Shown here piece after piece: positions 30,052 through 42,611 of a stretch of 64,000 bases of DNA. Source of the DNA: Lampris incognitus (lineage: Eukaryota > Chordata > Actinopteri > Lampriformes > Lampridae); the NCBI RefSeq assembly GCF_029633865.1, contig NC_079223.1:30454782-30518781 (forward strand), given 5' to 3'. The position numbers and the translations under genes are program-made. The first letter of the stretch is position 1. Each line of letters starts with the position of its first letter. The notes below the pieces were generated by a model that was not told the origin of the DNA, made no database searches, and was given only the letters and a program-made list of their open reading frames with translations.

Positions 30052-33000
30052 TGATATGGTGCTGTTATTACAAGTCATTTACAAGTCATTCTCCAGCTAC
30101 AGTAGGTTCAAACTGTTTGGTGTTGCTGTCCAGTAAGCATGCACATTCATATAGTAGGCACGTGAGCCTACTGTTTAGTCAACTGTAGTTCAAACTCCCC
30201 AAACAAACAAGCTCTTGGTGTACTGATGCTGGTGTTCGACCGATTGTGAGGGCCAGTCTAGGCCAAAAATGGCAGGGCTAATTTTTTGTCTCAGTCCAGC
30301 CCTGCTGCCATGTCTCAAACAGACACAGAAGTGATCATTAACCTGCTGTGTCTTATATAAATGCCAAAGGGTACCTTGCCCGTCATATGTCTATGCTTTG
30401 TCAACATCGTCAATATCTTCTCTTCGGCAGTCCATCAGAAGAATGATGACTGTGATGCAGTTTAAGCTTGGCAAGCACGCTTGCCAACAGTGTCAATATA
30501 TGATGCCGTGGGATGAGAATGGGCACAATTATCAACATGGAACAGTTATTTTTGTGATGTGCTATTGATCTCCGATTGAAAAAATTATGCCAAAACCAGC
30601 TGTTTAGGGGCTGTAACAATAATGAGTTGGTAAAATCAAATAAAGATACCGTCATGCAGGACACTAAGTCAAGCACTTTTCAGTGCTCGAATAAGTAGCT
30701 TGCCCTTTTCCTCATGCTGCAAGGTTACTGTAATTAATGCCTTTTTTAAACTATAAAGGTGGCAGCGATATTATTCCAACTAGAGTGCAGAAAAAGAAAA
30801 TTAGTCATTGCACTTTACAGCACTCAGTAGAGACTGAGAGAGAGTCTTATCTAAATAAAAAGTTCCCTGCCATGCTATGCTGTGCCCATCTGTCTAAGCC
30901 ACCACTCTAATTCAAGGTAAACAATTAAATAAATGTTCTTATGTGTGATGTTCAGTGTCCTGCTGAAATATTGTATCTCCATAATGCCCCTTTCACCCAC
31001 TGTAAATAGCTACTAACATGCCCCCCACCCCATGTGTGGGCAAATTATTTTTAATCCTGGAATGTGGCCAAAACAATGATACTGTGTAGTTTGGAGTCTT
31101 TTGTTTCCAAAAAGCCAATTTACAGGCAGTTGAGGAAAACTGTTTGATTTTTTTCACATATTTTTCTATACATTTTTACAAAAGATATGTTTGATGATTG
31201 TTTTTACATTGTACAGTTCATGCCAAATGTTTGTTATGATCAAAAGGCACTATTGGCAACAAGGTTCCTGCAGGAAGCTAGAGAGGATGCTATCTGAATA
31301 AAGAATGTTGAATATCTCTGTGTCCTATCTTCTCATACTAATACAACCTCAAGGGCACTAGCTAGATAAAACATCTTCAGACCGCCCTGCTGTCCTCGTC
31401 GATTAACAGTTTGGCTGTCTGCTGTCGGAGCTGTCCAACAGCTTCTGTTCTGTTTCATCTGTTAAAACTTTAGATAGACAGCAGCCAAGGAACTATATGA
31501 GCTTTCATCCCGTTTGACCTCTGTTGTGTCTCAATGAATTTTGAACCTCTCATTCTCCACGCTAACTCTCCACAATATCTTCTTTTTTTCTTTTCTTTTT
31601 TTTTTTGAGGAAAATGCCACAAATTATTCCACATTTAGTGATGCAAAAAACTCACTTTCAACTGACAGTTGGGGACTGGAAATATTGGCAGATATGAGTT
31701 AATGCCATGTTTTTGAGAAGGCTAATGTTCTGCTGACTTGACCCATCTGATGAGCACATACCATTCTGTGCACACAACCTTTCTCACAGAAAAACACAGA
31801 CACACCAACCTTTACAAATCCACCCATCCTTTTAATCTCACTGCTTTTGCACTATTTTCTCCCATTTTGAGGGGATTCTCCATCTGATGGGAAATCAAAG
31901 AGCAGCCACACCAAAAAGCCTTGTACTTGAGCGTAGATGGACACCTTCTTATATGGCAAAAGGAATGTAGTTATGCCAGTTATCAAACTATTTGTGCCCC
32001 AATAAAAAAGGGACATCTAGTAGAGCTAATCCAGGTCAACAGGAACCACCACCAGAGGAGAAGAAAAAACTACAGTGATTCCAAGGCTACAATAGTACTG
32101 AACCTTAAAATCTATCCACCGATGTCTGTGGCAAGAGCCTTACGTATCCAAGGAAGATGAAAACATGTTATTCATTAATGTTTTTATCTATTTGTTTTAT
32201 GACGACAACAACAATGATAAAACAGCTTTCCACCACTATATCAATGATTGTATGTAAGAGCTGATATCAAAATTCAGCTACAGTTATAAACATGCATAGC
32301 AATTTTGAGTGACTGTGTGGCAGGTAACTGGTGTGTTCCTATTGTCGACAGTATTTTTGATGTCATGACTGCAAATGTTTACCTGAGGCTGAATTAAAAG
32401 TTAGAAACCTTGCAGTCTCTAGGGAGATATTTGAGCAATTCTATCAGTGAAGTGAAGTCTGTATGTTAGAGGTCCATTGGCCCTCATCAAATTTTCTAAA
32501 GCCCCCCCCCCCCTATACACCCAACTCTTCCTTTGAGTCCCTCTTCCTCTGTCTTCATTAGTTTATTCTCCATCCATCTGCCCTTTGGTCTTTGAGCCAT
32601 TCATCCTTGATGAAGTGTGCAAAGCTTTGAATCCTTGTTCATACAGGATTTCTCCTACCCACCCACACAAGCACACAAAACCACACACGGGTTCTGTTTT
32701 ACTGGTCTACTACACCCTGTATAGGTGAGTTCATACTAGTCTTTTTTAAATTTTTACTTTTTTTTAAACATTCATACTACAATGGGCTGAGCGGAAGCTG
32801 GATAGAAAGAAAATGCTTTGGAAAATGCTGCCATCTGGCTAGTGCCATCCAAAGCTTGGATAAATTCAAAAGTAGGATGCTACTCTTGTCAATTAAAAGA
32901 GGCAAGATGTAAGACTGTATAGGCAGTTGATAATAACTGGTTTGCCTCTACATATTCTTATCATCTCTGCCAGGCTGTAGCCTGGAGGGGATCATGTGTT

Positions 33001-34149
33001 AGCGTATATGTGTGTCTGTCCACAGCTAATCTTGCAAACTACCGGACGTATCAGCCTATTTTGTTTGCACAACTATGAGCGCATGATGAAGAACCTCTTG
33101 TGGTTGTAGTGATCAAAAACTTTCCAAAAATGTTTGTTCTCGCTATCGCCACTCCCTCTCTCCATTCACTCTCTAGCTCGCTCGACCAACACTGCTTTCC
33201 GTCGCTGCCTGATCTGAGTCAAGCGTGCGCATGCGCGACTCACATCCACGGTTGAGCCAAATTGGGCAATGATAGTGCCAGAACCAAAACATTATGTATT
33301 CGGGTATGAGTCTTGAAAGTAAACAAGAATTCGATCGTATTTCACAAGCTAGCAAATCATTCACTGCTGATCTCAGAATAGGAGGCTGAACCAAAAATAA
33401 TTTGCCTTATTCACCTCGCCACCATGTGGAAGTGCCATAGTCTCCAATGTTAAAACTCTGCTATAAAAATACAATTTCAAGAGTAGAATTAATTACAATC
33501 ACAGCTGAAAATCATCTCAGTGGCTACAATAAAACATTTCCCATCGCTAAGCTACGTTTTCTTACCGTTGTTTCTTTTTCAATGAAAGTCAATCAGCATA
33601 GCATCCATTCGCATTCATTAATTTCATATCATGAAAACACGTGATGGTTAAACACATCTGAAGTTTTTCAATAAGGGCTTTGAAATTATGATAGGCTGAT
33701 CTCTGTCATTTCATATCAGACTTGGTCGCATTTGTGTGACGATCTGCCTAGGAGGCTGCACATCCACAGAGTGACAGGCAAAATGTTTTTATTAGGTACA
33801 TTTTTAGCTTGAGCGCTGCATATTAACCTTTTTTCCTCCATATTTCTAGTTTATTCGACTTGGGCACTGCGCAAAAATCTTATAATGGCAGGAAAACAGT
33901 TTTTTTTCTGTCCGTGTGTACGTCCCTTGGTGGTTTGTCGCCAAGTTCGAACATGGGAGAAGCGGAGATACGTACGTCTGGCAAAGATCTGCTCTCTACT
34001 GTGTGCTTTCCTGTAGTTCGAATTGAGATGAATTGAAATAGTAAGGCTGAATAAAAACATCAGTCCACAAAAAAAATGTTTTCTGTCAGAAAACATTTAT
34101 ACTACTATAGACGTAATGGCTATACAAACTGTTGAATAAGAAATAATAA
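30052..34149. other. Long interval without recognised genes
   Basis: About 4 kb of AT-rich DNA. A poly-T tract lies at 31583-31606 and a C run at 32502-32513. The block starting ctgtagcctggaggggatca near 32975 resembles a dispersed fish repeat I have seen but cannot delimit. Frames are short and lack family motifs. It could be intronic or intergenic. Confidence 0.45.
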
Positions 34150-34240
34150 TAGTCATCCATCCTCATCCAAATCGCTTATCCTGCTCCTCAGGGTCGCGGG
34201 GATGCTTGGAGCCTATCCCAGCAGTCATTGGGCAGCAAAA
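34150..34240 (-). mobile_element. SINE tail, inverted partial copy
   Basis: Plus strand reads catccatcctcatccaaatc gcttatcctgc then gcctatcccagcagtcattg ggcag, the reverse complement of the 3' end of the SINE at 788-1100. The head is missing. Confidence 0.65.
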
Positions 34241-34469
34241 AAACAACACTGTGGCGAAGTCGGGGGGGGGGGGGTTAACCACAGGAACTGCCGTAGCCGA
34301 GACGCGAGCCCGTATCTCGGGAGCTGCGGGAGACATCGCTAACCGCTCGACTAAAGGCGCGTTAGCAAAAGGCCAACGTGTCTACTTATCCATGCACGTT
34401 ACAATACAATTGATAGAACGCCAAGATGAAATAAAAGAAATCGAAAGTAAAAAGGTCAAGATTGGTTCA

Positions 34470-34665
34470 CTAGGGCGTCCGAGTATCGAGGTAGTCTATT
34501 CCGTTGCCTACCAACACGGGGGGATTGCCAGATCGAATCCCCGTGTTACCGCCAGTTTGGTCGGGTGTCCTACAGTCACAATTGGCCGTGTCTGCGGGTT
34601 CGAAGCCGGATGTGGGTAGGTGTCCTGGACGCGGGCGCTATATTGCCTACCAACTGGTAGGCAGC
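34470..34665 (+). mobile_element. Long tRNA-headed SINE family, partial copy 1
   Basis: Carries the 5' half of the family: gtagtctattccgttgccta ccaacacgggg, a B-box-like gatcgaatccccg, and attggccgtgtctgcgggt. It ends early at a short inverted sequence gcctaccaactggtaggc. Fuller members are at 37861, 47480, 50770 and 55525. Confidence 0.75.
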
Positions 34666-36587
34666 CCCATGCGTGCGCTATTCAAAATCGCGCTCACTTC
34701 ATGACCTCTCAAGCTGCACTTTCAAAGAAAAAAAGGAAAACAGAGATGGGGTGCCGGGTGAGGTTCCTGTAAGTCGGGGGTCACAGATCAAGTGCAGTAA
34801 TAGAAATCAGGAGGACGATTGAAGCACTCCATGTAATAGGGTAAGCTATGAGCCTTGTTATGTCATGTGACCAGCTTAATGAGATAACTGACTGAAAGTT
34901 GCCTCACTTTTGACTACTGTTAAATAAGAATAACATGACTATTTTGTCTGTCACCTTATTAATTGGTAACACGACAAAATGAGGGTCACAGCTTGCCCTG
35001 TTTTGTGGGTGTAATGTACCATGAATGGATCACTCTGGTCATTTCTATTATTAGATGTAAGTGACCGCAACCCTAATGTCGTTTTTTACCTACTTTTAAT
35101 TTGAGATAGCTATACCTATGTATGGGGACTTTTATTTTGAAGAATGTTTTCCTTGCCGTCCGACTAGCGGAAGTTCACGTTGGCTCAACGATAAAGCAGG
35201 TGACGTGTGCATGTGAGATCACAATATGAAAAGGATCGTAGTGTTTACTGCATAACTCGAGAATTAGCCTAAATGGTTATGATTATTGAACAACAATTGA
35301 TTCGAAACTATTGATAAGCAGTTTAAAACGTTTGCGACCAGAAGACTGTTAGAGATGAAGAGCAAGTTGCAGTGTCTGGCAAGTTGCTAGCTGTTTCAAG
35401 ACGTGTCTCAAGATGGCGTCCTAAGATTTTCCTAGCCCTTTGATAAGCGGAGTGAGGTACGTCAGGTTTTACGCTAAGTATAGCCTACTATTGCTCATGC
35501 GTTTTCTTTTATGGTGCATTCCTCTAAATTTATATTATTTTGTGAAGCTATGAAGTAGTTAACCTAATTGTGTTGTGACTGTCATGCTATTCTTTATAGT
35601 TAAGAATGTACCTGTGTGGTTTGAAGCAATAAATGCACCCGTTGAGACGCTCCACGTTTCGTCTTTATTAGAAATATAGAGGGCAGCTACACTAGACTTT
35701 GACCCCAACTTAGAGAAAACAAGAATGTATTAGATTAAAAAATTAGACAACATATTGGAGCTATTGAGAAAGGGGTTTGGACTTTTAAGGCCACACCACT
35801 GCGTAAATAATTTTGAGAGGCACTTTATGTATTTTACAGCATTCAGTACCAGTACTTAGGGTTCCAGACATTGTGAATTTTCCATCATTTCAATCCCAGT
35901 TTCAGAGAGCCAGAATTTTTTTTTTTTATCATTGCGTACCAGTAGTCAGAGTAGGTGGTTTAACACCAGATCAGGGGCAGAAGCTATGATAATAACATGT
36001 TTCACCTTTCATTCCATGATGAAGGTGATGAGATCAGGAAGAACCCCACCAGCTGTCATACCACCATAACACAGTCGCAGTCACTGAGCAGGGGCCTCTG
36101 CTGCATACGTGTAGATTTCCACTCAAAGAATTTAATCCAGAGACTTTAGTTTTTATCCACTACACTACTGGTGTGGTGGGTAAATTGGTGATCAGTACCA
36201 GTATTACATTTATTACAGTACCAGTATTACAATGTTCAGTAGGCTAATAGTGAATGATAATGAGCAATAATATCAGGGACACTTGATAAATATTAGGCCT
36301 ACCTGTTTCGAGGTTTAGCCAGCGCAGCGTCAGTTCTGTATCAGGGCTCTTGTCTAGTTTATCTGAACACTACCCACACACTGCCTCGGCTCAGGCTCAG
36401 GCCTGTCACTCAATCCATCCCATATGACAATCTGACACTGTTTACATTTGCCTGATTTCTGTCAACGGTTATACATGGCTTGGATGTGCTATGCAACTCA
36501 TTTCCACACATTACTACCTTACAGAATCTCAGATTGTTCTGGGAACGTTAGTTTATCGAAAAATCTTAAACACTGAAATAAACTCAC
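34666..36587. other. Unassigned interval with possible solo LTR
   Basis: No coding frame with recognisable motifs. The stretch 35600-35695 (gcaataaatgcacccgttga gacgc ... agggcagctaca) resembles the polyadenylation end of an LTR or a 3' untranslated region, but no matching start or duplication could be fixed. An A-rich and a T-rich tract occur at 35918-35927. Confidence 0.35.
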
Positions 36588-36740
36588 CGAGCACAAGTAG
36601 CAATAAGCTGAGGGGTACCAGCCCAGCCTGTGAATCTTCGCAGTCCAAACTGCCCTCCTTTGTACATCCTGTGGAAATTGGTGCATCATATGGCCTTGTC
36701 CTGGCCAAATGGAACAGCCCCAAACCACACAACACACCAT
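36588..36740 (-). CDS. Candidate first exon of a THAP-domain gene
   Basis: Exactly 51 codons from ATG (36740) to a GTGAGT splice donor. The peptide starts MVCCVVWGCS, continues MMHQFPQDVQRRAVW and WTAKIHRLGWYPS, and ends CYLCS. This matches the THAP zinc-finger pattern: N-terminal M-x-x-C, a second Cys five residues later, FP, two conserved Trp, and the third Cys at the end, with the His expected in the next exon. The next exon was not found. Upstream sequence looks promoter-like. It could also come from a THAP-bearing transposon; the clean frame and donor favour a real gene, but only this exon supports it. Confidence 0.6.
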
Positions 36741-36880
36741 TTCTCCTTCAACTGCTAAATTGGACGAAAATGCAGGAAAAATCATTGAAACGCCATGATG
36801 ACAGAGCCAGATGTTGGTAGGCAACATGGCGCCCGTCAAGCACGTGACAGGTTCTCAGCCAATCACAGTGCGTGTTGCAA
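36741..36880 (-). promoter_or_regulatory. Promoter-like region upstream of THAP exon
   Basis: On the minus strand, reading toward the ATG: ATTGG (inverted CCAAT box, 36859-36863), an E-box CACGTG (36841-36846), and gcgccatgttgcc (about 36820-36833), resembling a YY1-type site. These are common in housekeeping vertebrate promoters without a TATA box. No expression data can be inferred from sequence. Confidence 0.4.
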
Positions 36881-36904
36881 AGTTCAAAGGATGGCCAGAC
36901 TCTC

Positions 36905-37200
36905 TATACACAACGATGTCCTGGTCGCTGCACTAGTGTCTCCACCGGGCACCTGTTCAGGGGAGGAGGGGGGAACTGGGGGGAATAGCGTGATCCTCCC
37001 ACATGCTACGTCCCCCTGGTAAAACACCTCACAGGTGAAAAGAAGCGGCTGGTGACTCCAATGTATTGAGGGAGGCATGTGGTAGCCTGCAGCACTCCCA
37101 GGATCAGCAGAGAGGTTGGAGCTTCGATGGCTCAGAAGAGTGGGGTAATTGGCCGGATACAATTGGGAGGGAAAAGGGGGGGGGGACATCCAAAAAAAAA
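36905..37200 (+). mobile_element. Long tRNA-headed SINE family, partial copy 2
   Basis: Begins mid-family at cctggtcgctgcactagtg and runs through gtgatcctcccacatgctac gtcc and gaaaagaagcggctggtgac to gggtaattggccggatacaa ttggg and an A-rich end. The tRNA-like head is missing. Confidence 0.8.
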
Positions 37201-37860
37201 AGAAGAAACAAAAAGATTGATTCAGTAAATTTCAGGTTAGCCGGCCACTGTCCACTCAGCTCCCCAGGAACTGCTGTTGACAGACAGCTGAGATGGGTAG
37301 ATGTCCAAACACAGACAGCAGAGTCAATATGGATTTGATGATAGAACGCTCACGCGCCATTCACGTTTCCTTACGTCTTGCTTCCAGTGGGGATTCCAGG
37401 TAAACATCCCTACTAAGCGTCCCTCTCAGGTTGTCCCTGAGTGACTGAGTGACCACAATTTGTGACACATACCCTACAGTGGCAGTTGCGCGGCGCCACG
37501 GGAAATTTTTTTATTTTATATTATTTTTAAAATGTAATCCTGAAAAATAATCCCCGTTTTTAAAAATTGTATCAGTAATCTGATTGTCTTTTTTCCCCTA
37601 TAACTATTGAATAAAGTTAATTTTTTTTGTTTTATTTTTTGTATCCTGATTACGTAACACCCGTTACTGTATTCTGTTACTCCCCAAGCCTGTGTGTCTG
37701 ACACTTTGACGTTCACCTTCACTGCATCTTCTCATATCCCACTCTGGACATTTAATTTTCTCTCTATCTTTTACTGTTCCCCTCTCCCTCCTGCTGTGAG
37801 AAGGTACCTTGATCTTAGATAGGATTGTTGGATTGGTGTCTTGATAGAGAAGAATGCAGT
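37201..37860. other. Interval, nothing recognised
   Basis: AT-rich with poly-T near 37620 and a pyrimidine-rich stretch near 37760-37795. No gene seen. Confidence 0.45.
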
Positions 37861-38296
37861 TTTTTTTCTCCCTTTTTCTCCTTAATTGTACTTGGCCGGT
37901 TACCCCACTCTTCCAAGCATTCCTGGTCACTGCTCCACCCTGTCTGCCGATCCGGGGAGGGCTGTAGACTACCACATGCCTCCCCCGATACATTTGGAGT
38001 CACCAGCTGCTTCTTGTCACCGGACAGTTAGGAGTTTCGCCAGGGGGACGTAGCGCATGGGAGGATCATGCTATTTCCCCAGTTGCCCCTCCCCCCGAAC
38101 AGGTGCCCGGACCGACCAGAGGAGGCACTAGTGTAGCGACCAGGACACATATCCACATCCAGCTTCCCACCTACAGACATGGCCAATTGTGTCTGTAGGG
38201 ATGCCCGACCAAGCCGGAGGTAACACAGGGATTCAAACCAGAGATCCCCATGTTGGTAGGCAACGGAATAGACCGCTACACCACCTGGGCGAACAA
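37861..38296 (-). mobile_element. Long tRNA-headed SINE family, full-length copy 3
   Basis: Minus-strand start gttcgcccaggtggtgtagc ggtctattccgttgcc, with an A box tggtgtagcgg and a B box region ggtttgaatccc, and 3' end ccaagtacaattaaggag. Length is about 435 bp, close to the other full copies. Confidence 0.85.
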
Positions 38297-40654
38297 AGTT
38301 TTCTGTTGACTGTTGGTTAAGTAATCTATGCTGAGATGAGGTTGTGTGTGTCTGAGAGTAAAAAGATTGGACAGAAGGCTCACTGAGACAGGACTCACTT
38401 AGGAAGAAAAATTCAGACAGGAATGGTAGAGAAGCCAGGCAGGTTGTAGATTGTTGTCAAAACATTGTTGTCAAAACATGTTCAGTCCACTTATTACCGG
38501 ATTATGAGGATCGTGATGAAAACATTCACTTCTCAATAAAATGAATGATGTTTGAATACCGGTAGAAACTGTAGAAAATAACTTAAGCCATCACTTTTTG
38601 TTGTTCTGTATTAACAAGCCAGAGCAGTGAGAAACAGAAAACGGGCGTCTGTAGTTTTATAGTAACCAGTTTAGGATACAAGATTAACAGTTATATTTCC
38701 CATACACTATGACCTTTAAGCCTCTCTTGACTTCATTGTACCATTATTTTGAGTCTTGTAGTCTATACGATTGACTGCTGTTGTCCTAGACGTCCTGAAT
38801 GAATGCATGGCATGGTAAACATACTGTAGATAGTTACAAAATGCTGATGCGTGTTAAAGCACTAAATGTTTGCCTATTGTTACTTGGATTAAGGGTGCAT
38901 GTAACAGCTTGGCAAAAAGGGTTTTCACTCTTTTTTTTAACACTTCTAACTACTGAAAGAGTTTCAGCTGAGAATTGGGTGTACCATCCAGTGTATAAAT
39001 GGTCACATCAGCAAAATCTAAACAGATGGTTTCAATGGTTGTTGAATAAGCTAAAAAAAAAAATGTATATATTGGAAAAGTGTCTGGTTTAAGTTTTTGG
39101 CTATAGTCAAATCATCAGACATCAAGAACATGAAGTAAATGTATATGTGTGCTCTTTTCATCCATCATAAAAGACAAAGCAAGGCTAGAGAAAGCCACAC
39201 ACGTGGTGGTAACACAGTGCCCATGTTTTACCTTTTATGTACTCAGTTAATTTCTGTGTTAGTGGTAAAACGATAATCAATAATAATTTAGATTGTAAAC
39301 ATTTTGTGTGGGGTACTGCTGCATAAACTGTTTAGAAGAGGGACGTGCGTGCCAAAATGTTTGCCCTGTCATTATCATCAGTCTGTTAAGTTTCTAATTT
39401 GTGTATTTGATTGTGGGGAATTGTGATTTGGTCACAGCAAGCTCTTGGATATTTTTTTGCATAATTTTTTAAAAGTTCTGTTGTTTTATTTGCTTGGAAT
39501 GATTCTGTATCATAGTGTTGCCAGTTATAGTCTTGTTTTTTAATTTCTATCTGCAGGGATGATGATCTACCATCTGGCATTAAGTGTCAGTCCTGCATTA
39601 TATAGGTGGCTTGAGAGATGTTGGCATACACATTTTTGTTTTCCTCACATAAATACTTTTGCACAACATTAGGTTTGCATAAATCGCTTTTTCAAAATGT
39701 TCTCTTAGCTATTTAGTTTATTTTCATTCGTTCAACATGAACATGGAAGGAGATCAAGGATTATGTGGACTTTACAACTGTGTGGGACAAACCCAACAAG
39801 TGTATGTTGAAATTACTTATTTGTTAAACCATGTCAGGTGTGTAATGACTTAACATGCTAACCGGTCATTACCAGGATTGATGTTTAACACATAAACACA
39901 AAACACAACATTAACATTAATTAAGTAATGTTAATTAACTAACATCAATAATTAAAACAAAGACATTGTAAAGAGTATCAATGTATCTTTTGCACTTAAA
40001 AAACTCACTCTTTTGGATATAAAAGACACATAGTATTTGCAACTATTTCAAGAGGTAGTAGACTTTTTTTTCCCACATTTTTTGCACTGAAAACATGTTG
40101 GTATTTCCTGATGATGGTAAAACGGAATGCCCTGGCAATAAATTCAACCAAAACAATGAGACCACATTAAACAGCCACATTAAGGTTGTGTGATTTGGTC
40201 TCATTTGCTCACATCTGTTTCTTTCTTTCATTGGAAAAACGCATCAGACCCCACCATCATCATATGTAATTTAGGCTGGTGTAAAAGGAACAAATGTAGC
40301 TTGTGTAAAAATAGACTGTGTCACTTTATATATTTCTAAATGTTGGAAATAGCTGACATCAAACATCACACTTGTTGCAAAATTATTGCAGCAACTTCAG
40401 ATGAGGCAGATGGGGCAGCTATCACAGCATGTTGGATCTGAAGCCAGAGTACTTAGTATTAGTGCAAACTTCTGGGAACTGGCAACATTATTTATGCTCT
40501 TAATCTGAAGACATTGTCCTTTAGTTCAGGCATGAGTAATACCACAGTTTTGCACCATTTGGAGGACCAGTAGCGCCAGGCTTTGCCTTACTCAGAGACC
40601 AGACATCACTCAGGAGCCGATGAAGGGCCCTGTCAAGAAAATGGCTTCTTTTTC
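38297..40654. other. Interval without recognised genes
   Basis: AT-rich DNA. Plus- and minus-strand frames reach about 97 codons but show no motif. No repeat of this window recurs here. Confidence 0.45.
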
Positions 40655-40830
40655 TTTCTTTTTTCCTTTTTTTTAACCCCCCCCCCCCCAATTGTATCCG
40701 GCCAATTACCCCACTCTTCTGTGCCGTCCCGGTCACTGCTCCACCCCCTCTGCTGATCCGGTGAGGGCTGCAGACAGGGGGACGTAGAGTGTGGGAGGAT
40801 CACTCTATTTCCCCCAGAGAAATACCCCAT
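40655..40830 (-). mobile_element. Long tRNA-headed SINE family, partial copy 4
   Basis: Plus strand reads caattgtatccggccaatta cccc to ctgctgatccggtgagggct gcagac, then jumps to gggggacgtagagtgtggga ggatc. It is the 3' half in inverted orientation with an internal deletion, bordered by a C run at 40677-40689. Confidence 0.75.
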
Positions 40831-42124
40831 AAAGGGAGAGTCTGCAGTTTTGTTGGAAGTTATACGTTTTCAAAGGCAGTGGTTAAATTGATTTTCTTTT
40901 TCAAAAATTACTGCCTCCATCATAGTGTCAGTGGGGTGGGGGGATAGATAAGCCAGTTTATTGTCCTAAAAAAACTAATTTCTTCAGAGCATATATTTAT
41001 TGATGCCTAAATGTGAGAGTTTCACTAGATATTACGTAAAAGACAATACATAAAAGATTGCTCAATAAAATCTGGGTCTACCCCAAATAGGAAGATCTAT
41101 TAGACATCAAGCATGGGTTGTTTTAGTACAACACAATACAGTTTTCTTTTGGATTAGTTGAAGCAATCATGACCTACATTATAAAAGTACTTCAATAACA
41201 AAAAAAATAAATAAACAATTTCACAACCTGGAAAATAAAGACACTAATAGAAAAAAAAAACAAGAACGAAAATCAAATTACATAAAGGTGCCATATATTA
41301 TCAATAGTATGGTATGTAAACAGTGGTACTTTACATGCTCATAGCACTCTTTAAACACATTTTTTAAAATGGTGGAAATGATAGGATGTCTTGTTTCCAA
41401 CAGCTGTAATAACAATGGCGTTATTCTATTCTGAAATAGGAATGAGGCAGTCTAACAAAGCACAGTCTCCCTTAACCATACATCAATGACAGGCAATCCC
41501 TAACGATGTAAAGTGTATCACAAAGTAATGGCAAAAGGGGGTGGAGATGAATATTGAAACACTGAGGAATATATTGGCTCAGTATGTGTGGAATAGTTGG
41601 GAACAATAAAACACATACATGGTCCAGCTTTGTAATGCATACTACATGACCTGGCCTGACACCATCACTGTTTAATGGAACACATACTGACCAACACAGT
41701 GCTGTTTCTAGATAACTCAATAAAGCATGTACTTCTTTAGCCTACTGAAGCTCTGATTAACTCAAAAACTAAAGATTGTGTAAATGCCAGTCTGTCCTCT
41801 TTCTTTCATGTTGTTCTTGGACTCAGTCTCGCTAAGCATGTTTGGCTGTGCTGCTCCAATCGGTCAGAGAAAGGCGTGCACACATGTATGGTTTCCCTGC
41901 TGACAGCAAAACAAGGAACACATGGCTGGCCCAAGCCAGCAGGAAGAACCTGACAATTATTAGAGAGTTCAACAATAAAAAAACATATGAGGGAATCATG
42001 CACCAACAAATTGCATTTGTACTCTCCCTAGTCATCAACAACTTTTGCATTTTGAAATTTAACTCGGTCCAATTTGCAGACTCACATTGAGGCAGACTAG
42101 TTTATCTACAACATAAAGGGAAAG
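40831..42124. other. Interval, nothing recognised
   Basis: AT-rich with A runs at 41200-41260. No coding frame with family motifs. Confidence 0.45.
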
Positions 42125-42534
42125 TTTAGGTTAAGACATGGGACCTGTTTCAGAAAGTGGGTTTTGTGAAAACTCAAGTTAGTTGACTCAGAGTTGAAGG
42201 AAACTCTGGGTTTTTGGTTTTCTAAAACAAACTCTGAGTTAGTTACCATGGCAACATACTCCGTGACGCTAACCTGCTTGCTGGCAGGTTTTCTTCAGCT
42301 AACCCTAAGTTTCTTAAGAAAGTGTCAGACATGGCATGTCCTTTTCTTGAAAAACCAGTTGACATTGAAGCACAAATTCTCCACAGAAATTTCCATCGGC
42401 AGAGGGTGATCAGACCCTGCCTGTACTGCAATGTATTAAAATCTTTTTTTCCTGTATCCGTGTTGATATTCCACTCCTCATTAGTCAAGCACTCACAACA
42501 CCATTGATGGTTTCGGGAAAAAAACAAAAAAAAC

Positions 42535-42611
<77 letters not shown>

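Noticed and set aside
31921..32160. 79-codon plus-strand open frame
   Set aside because: No motif, AT-rich context, and length expected by chance.
36491..36820. 109-codon plus-strand open frame
   Set aside because: It overlaps the THAP exon on the opposite strand and shows no motif of its own.
38799..39092. 97-codon plus-strand frame as a gene
   Set aside because: No motif, signal or splice evidence, and an A-rich end typical of chance frames.
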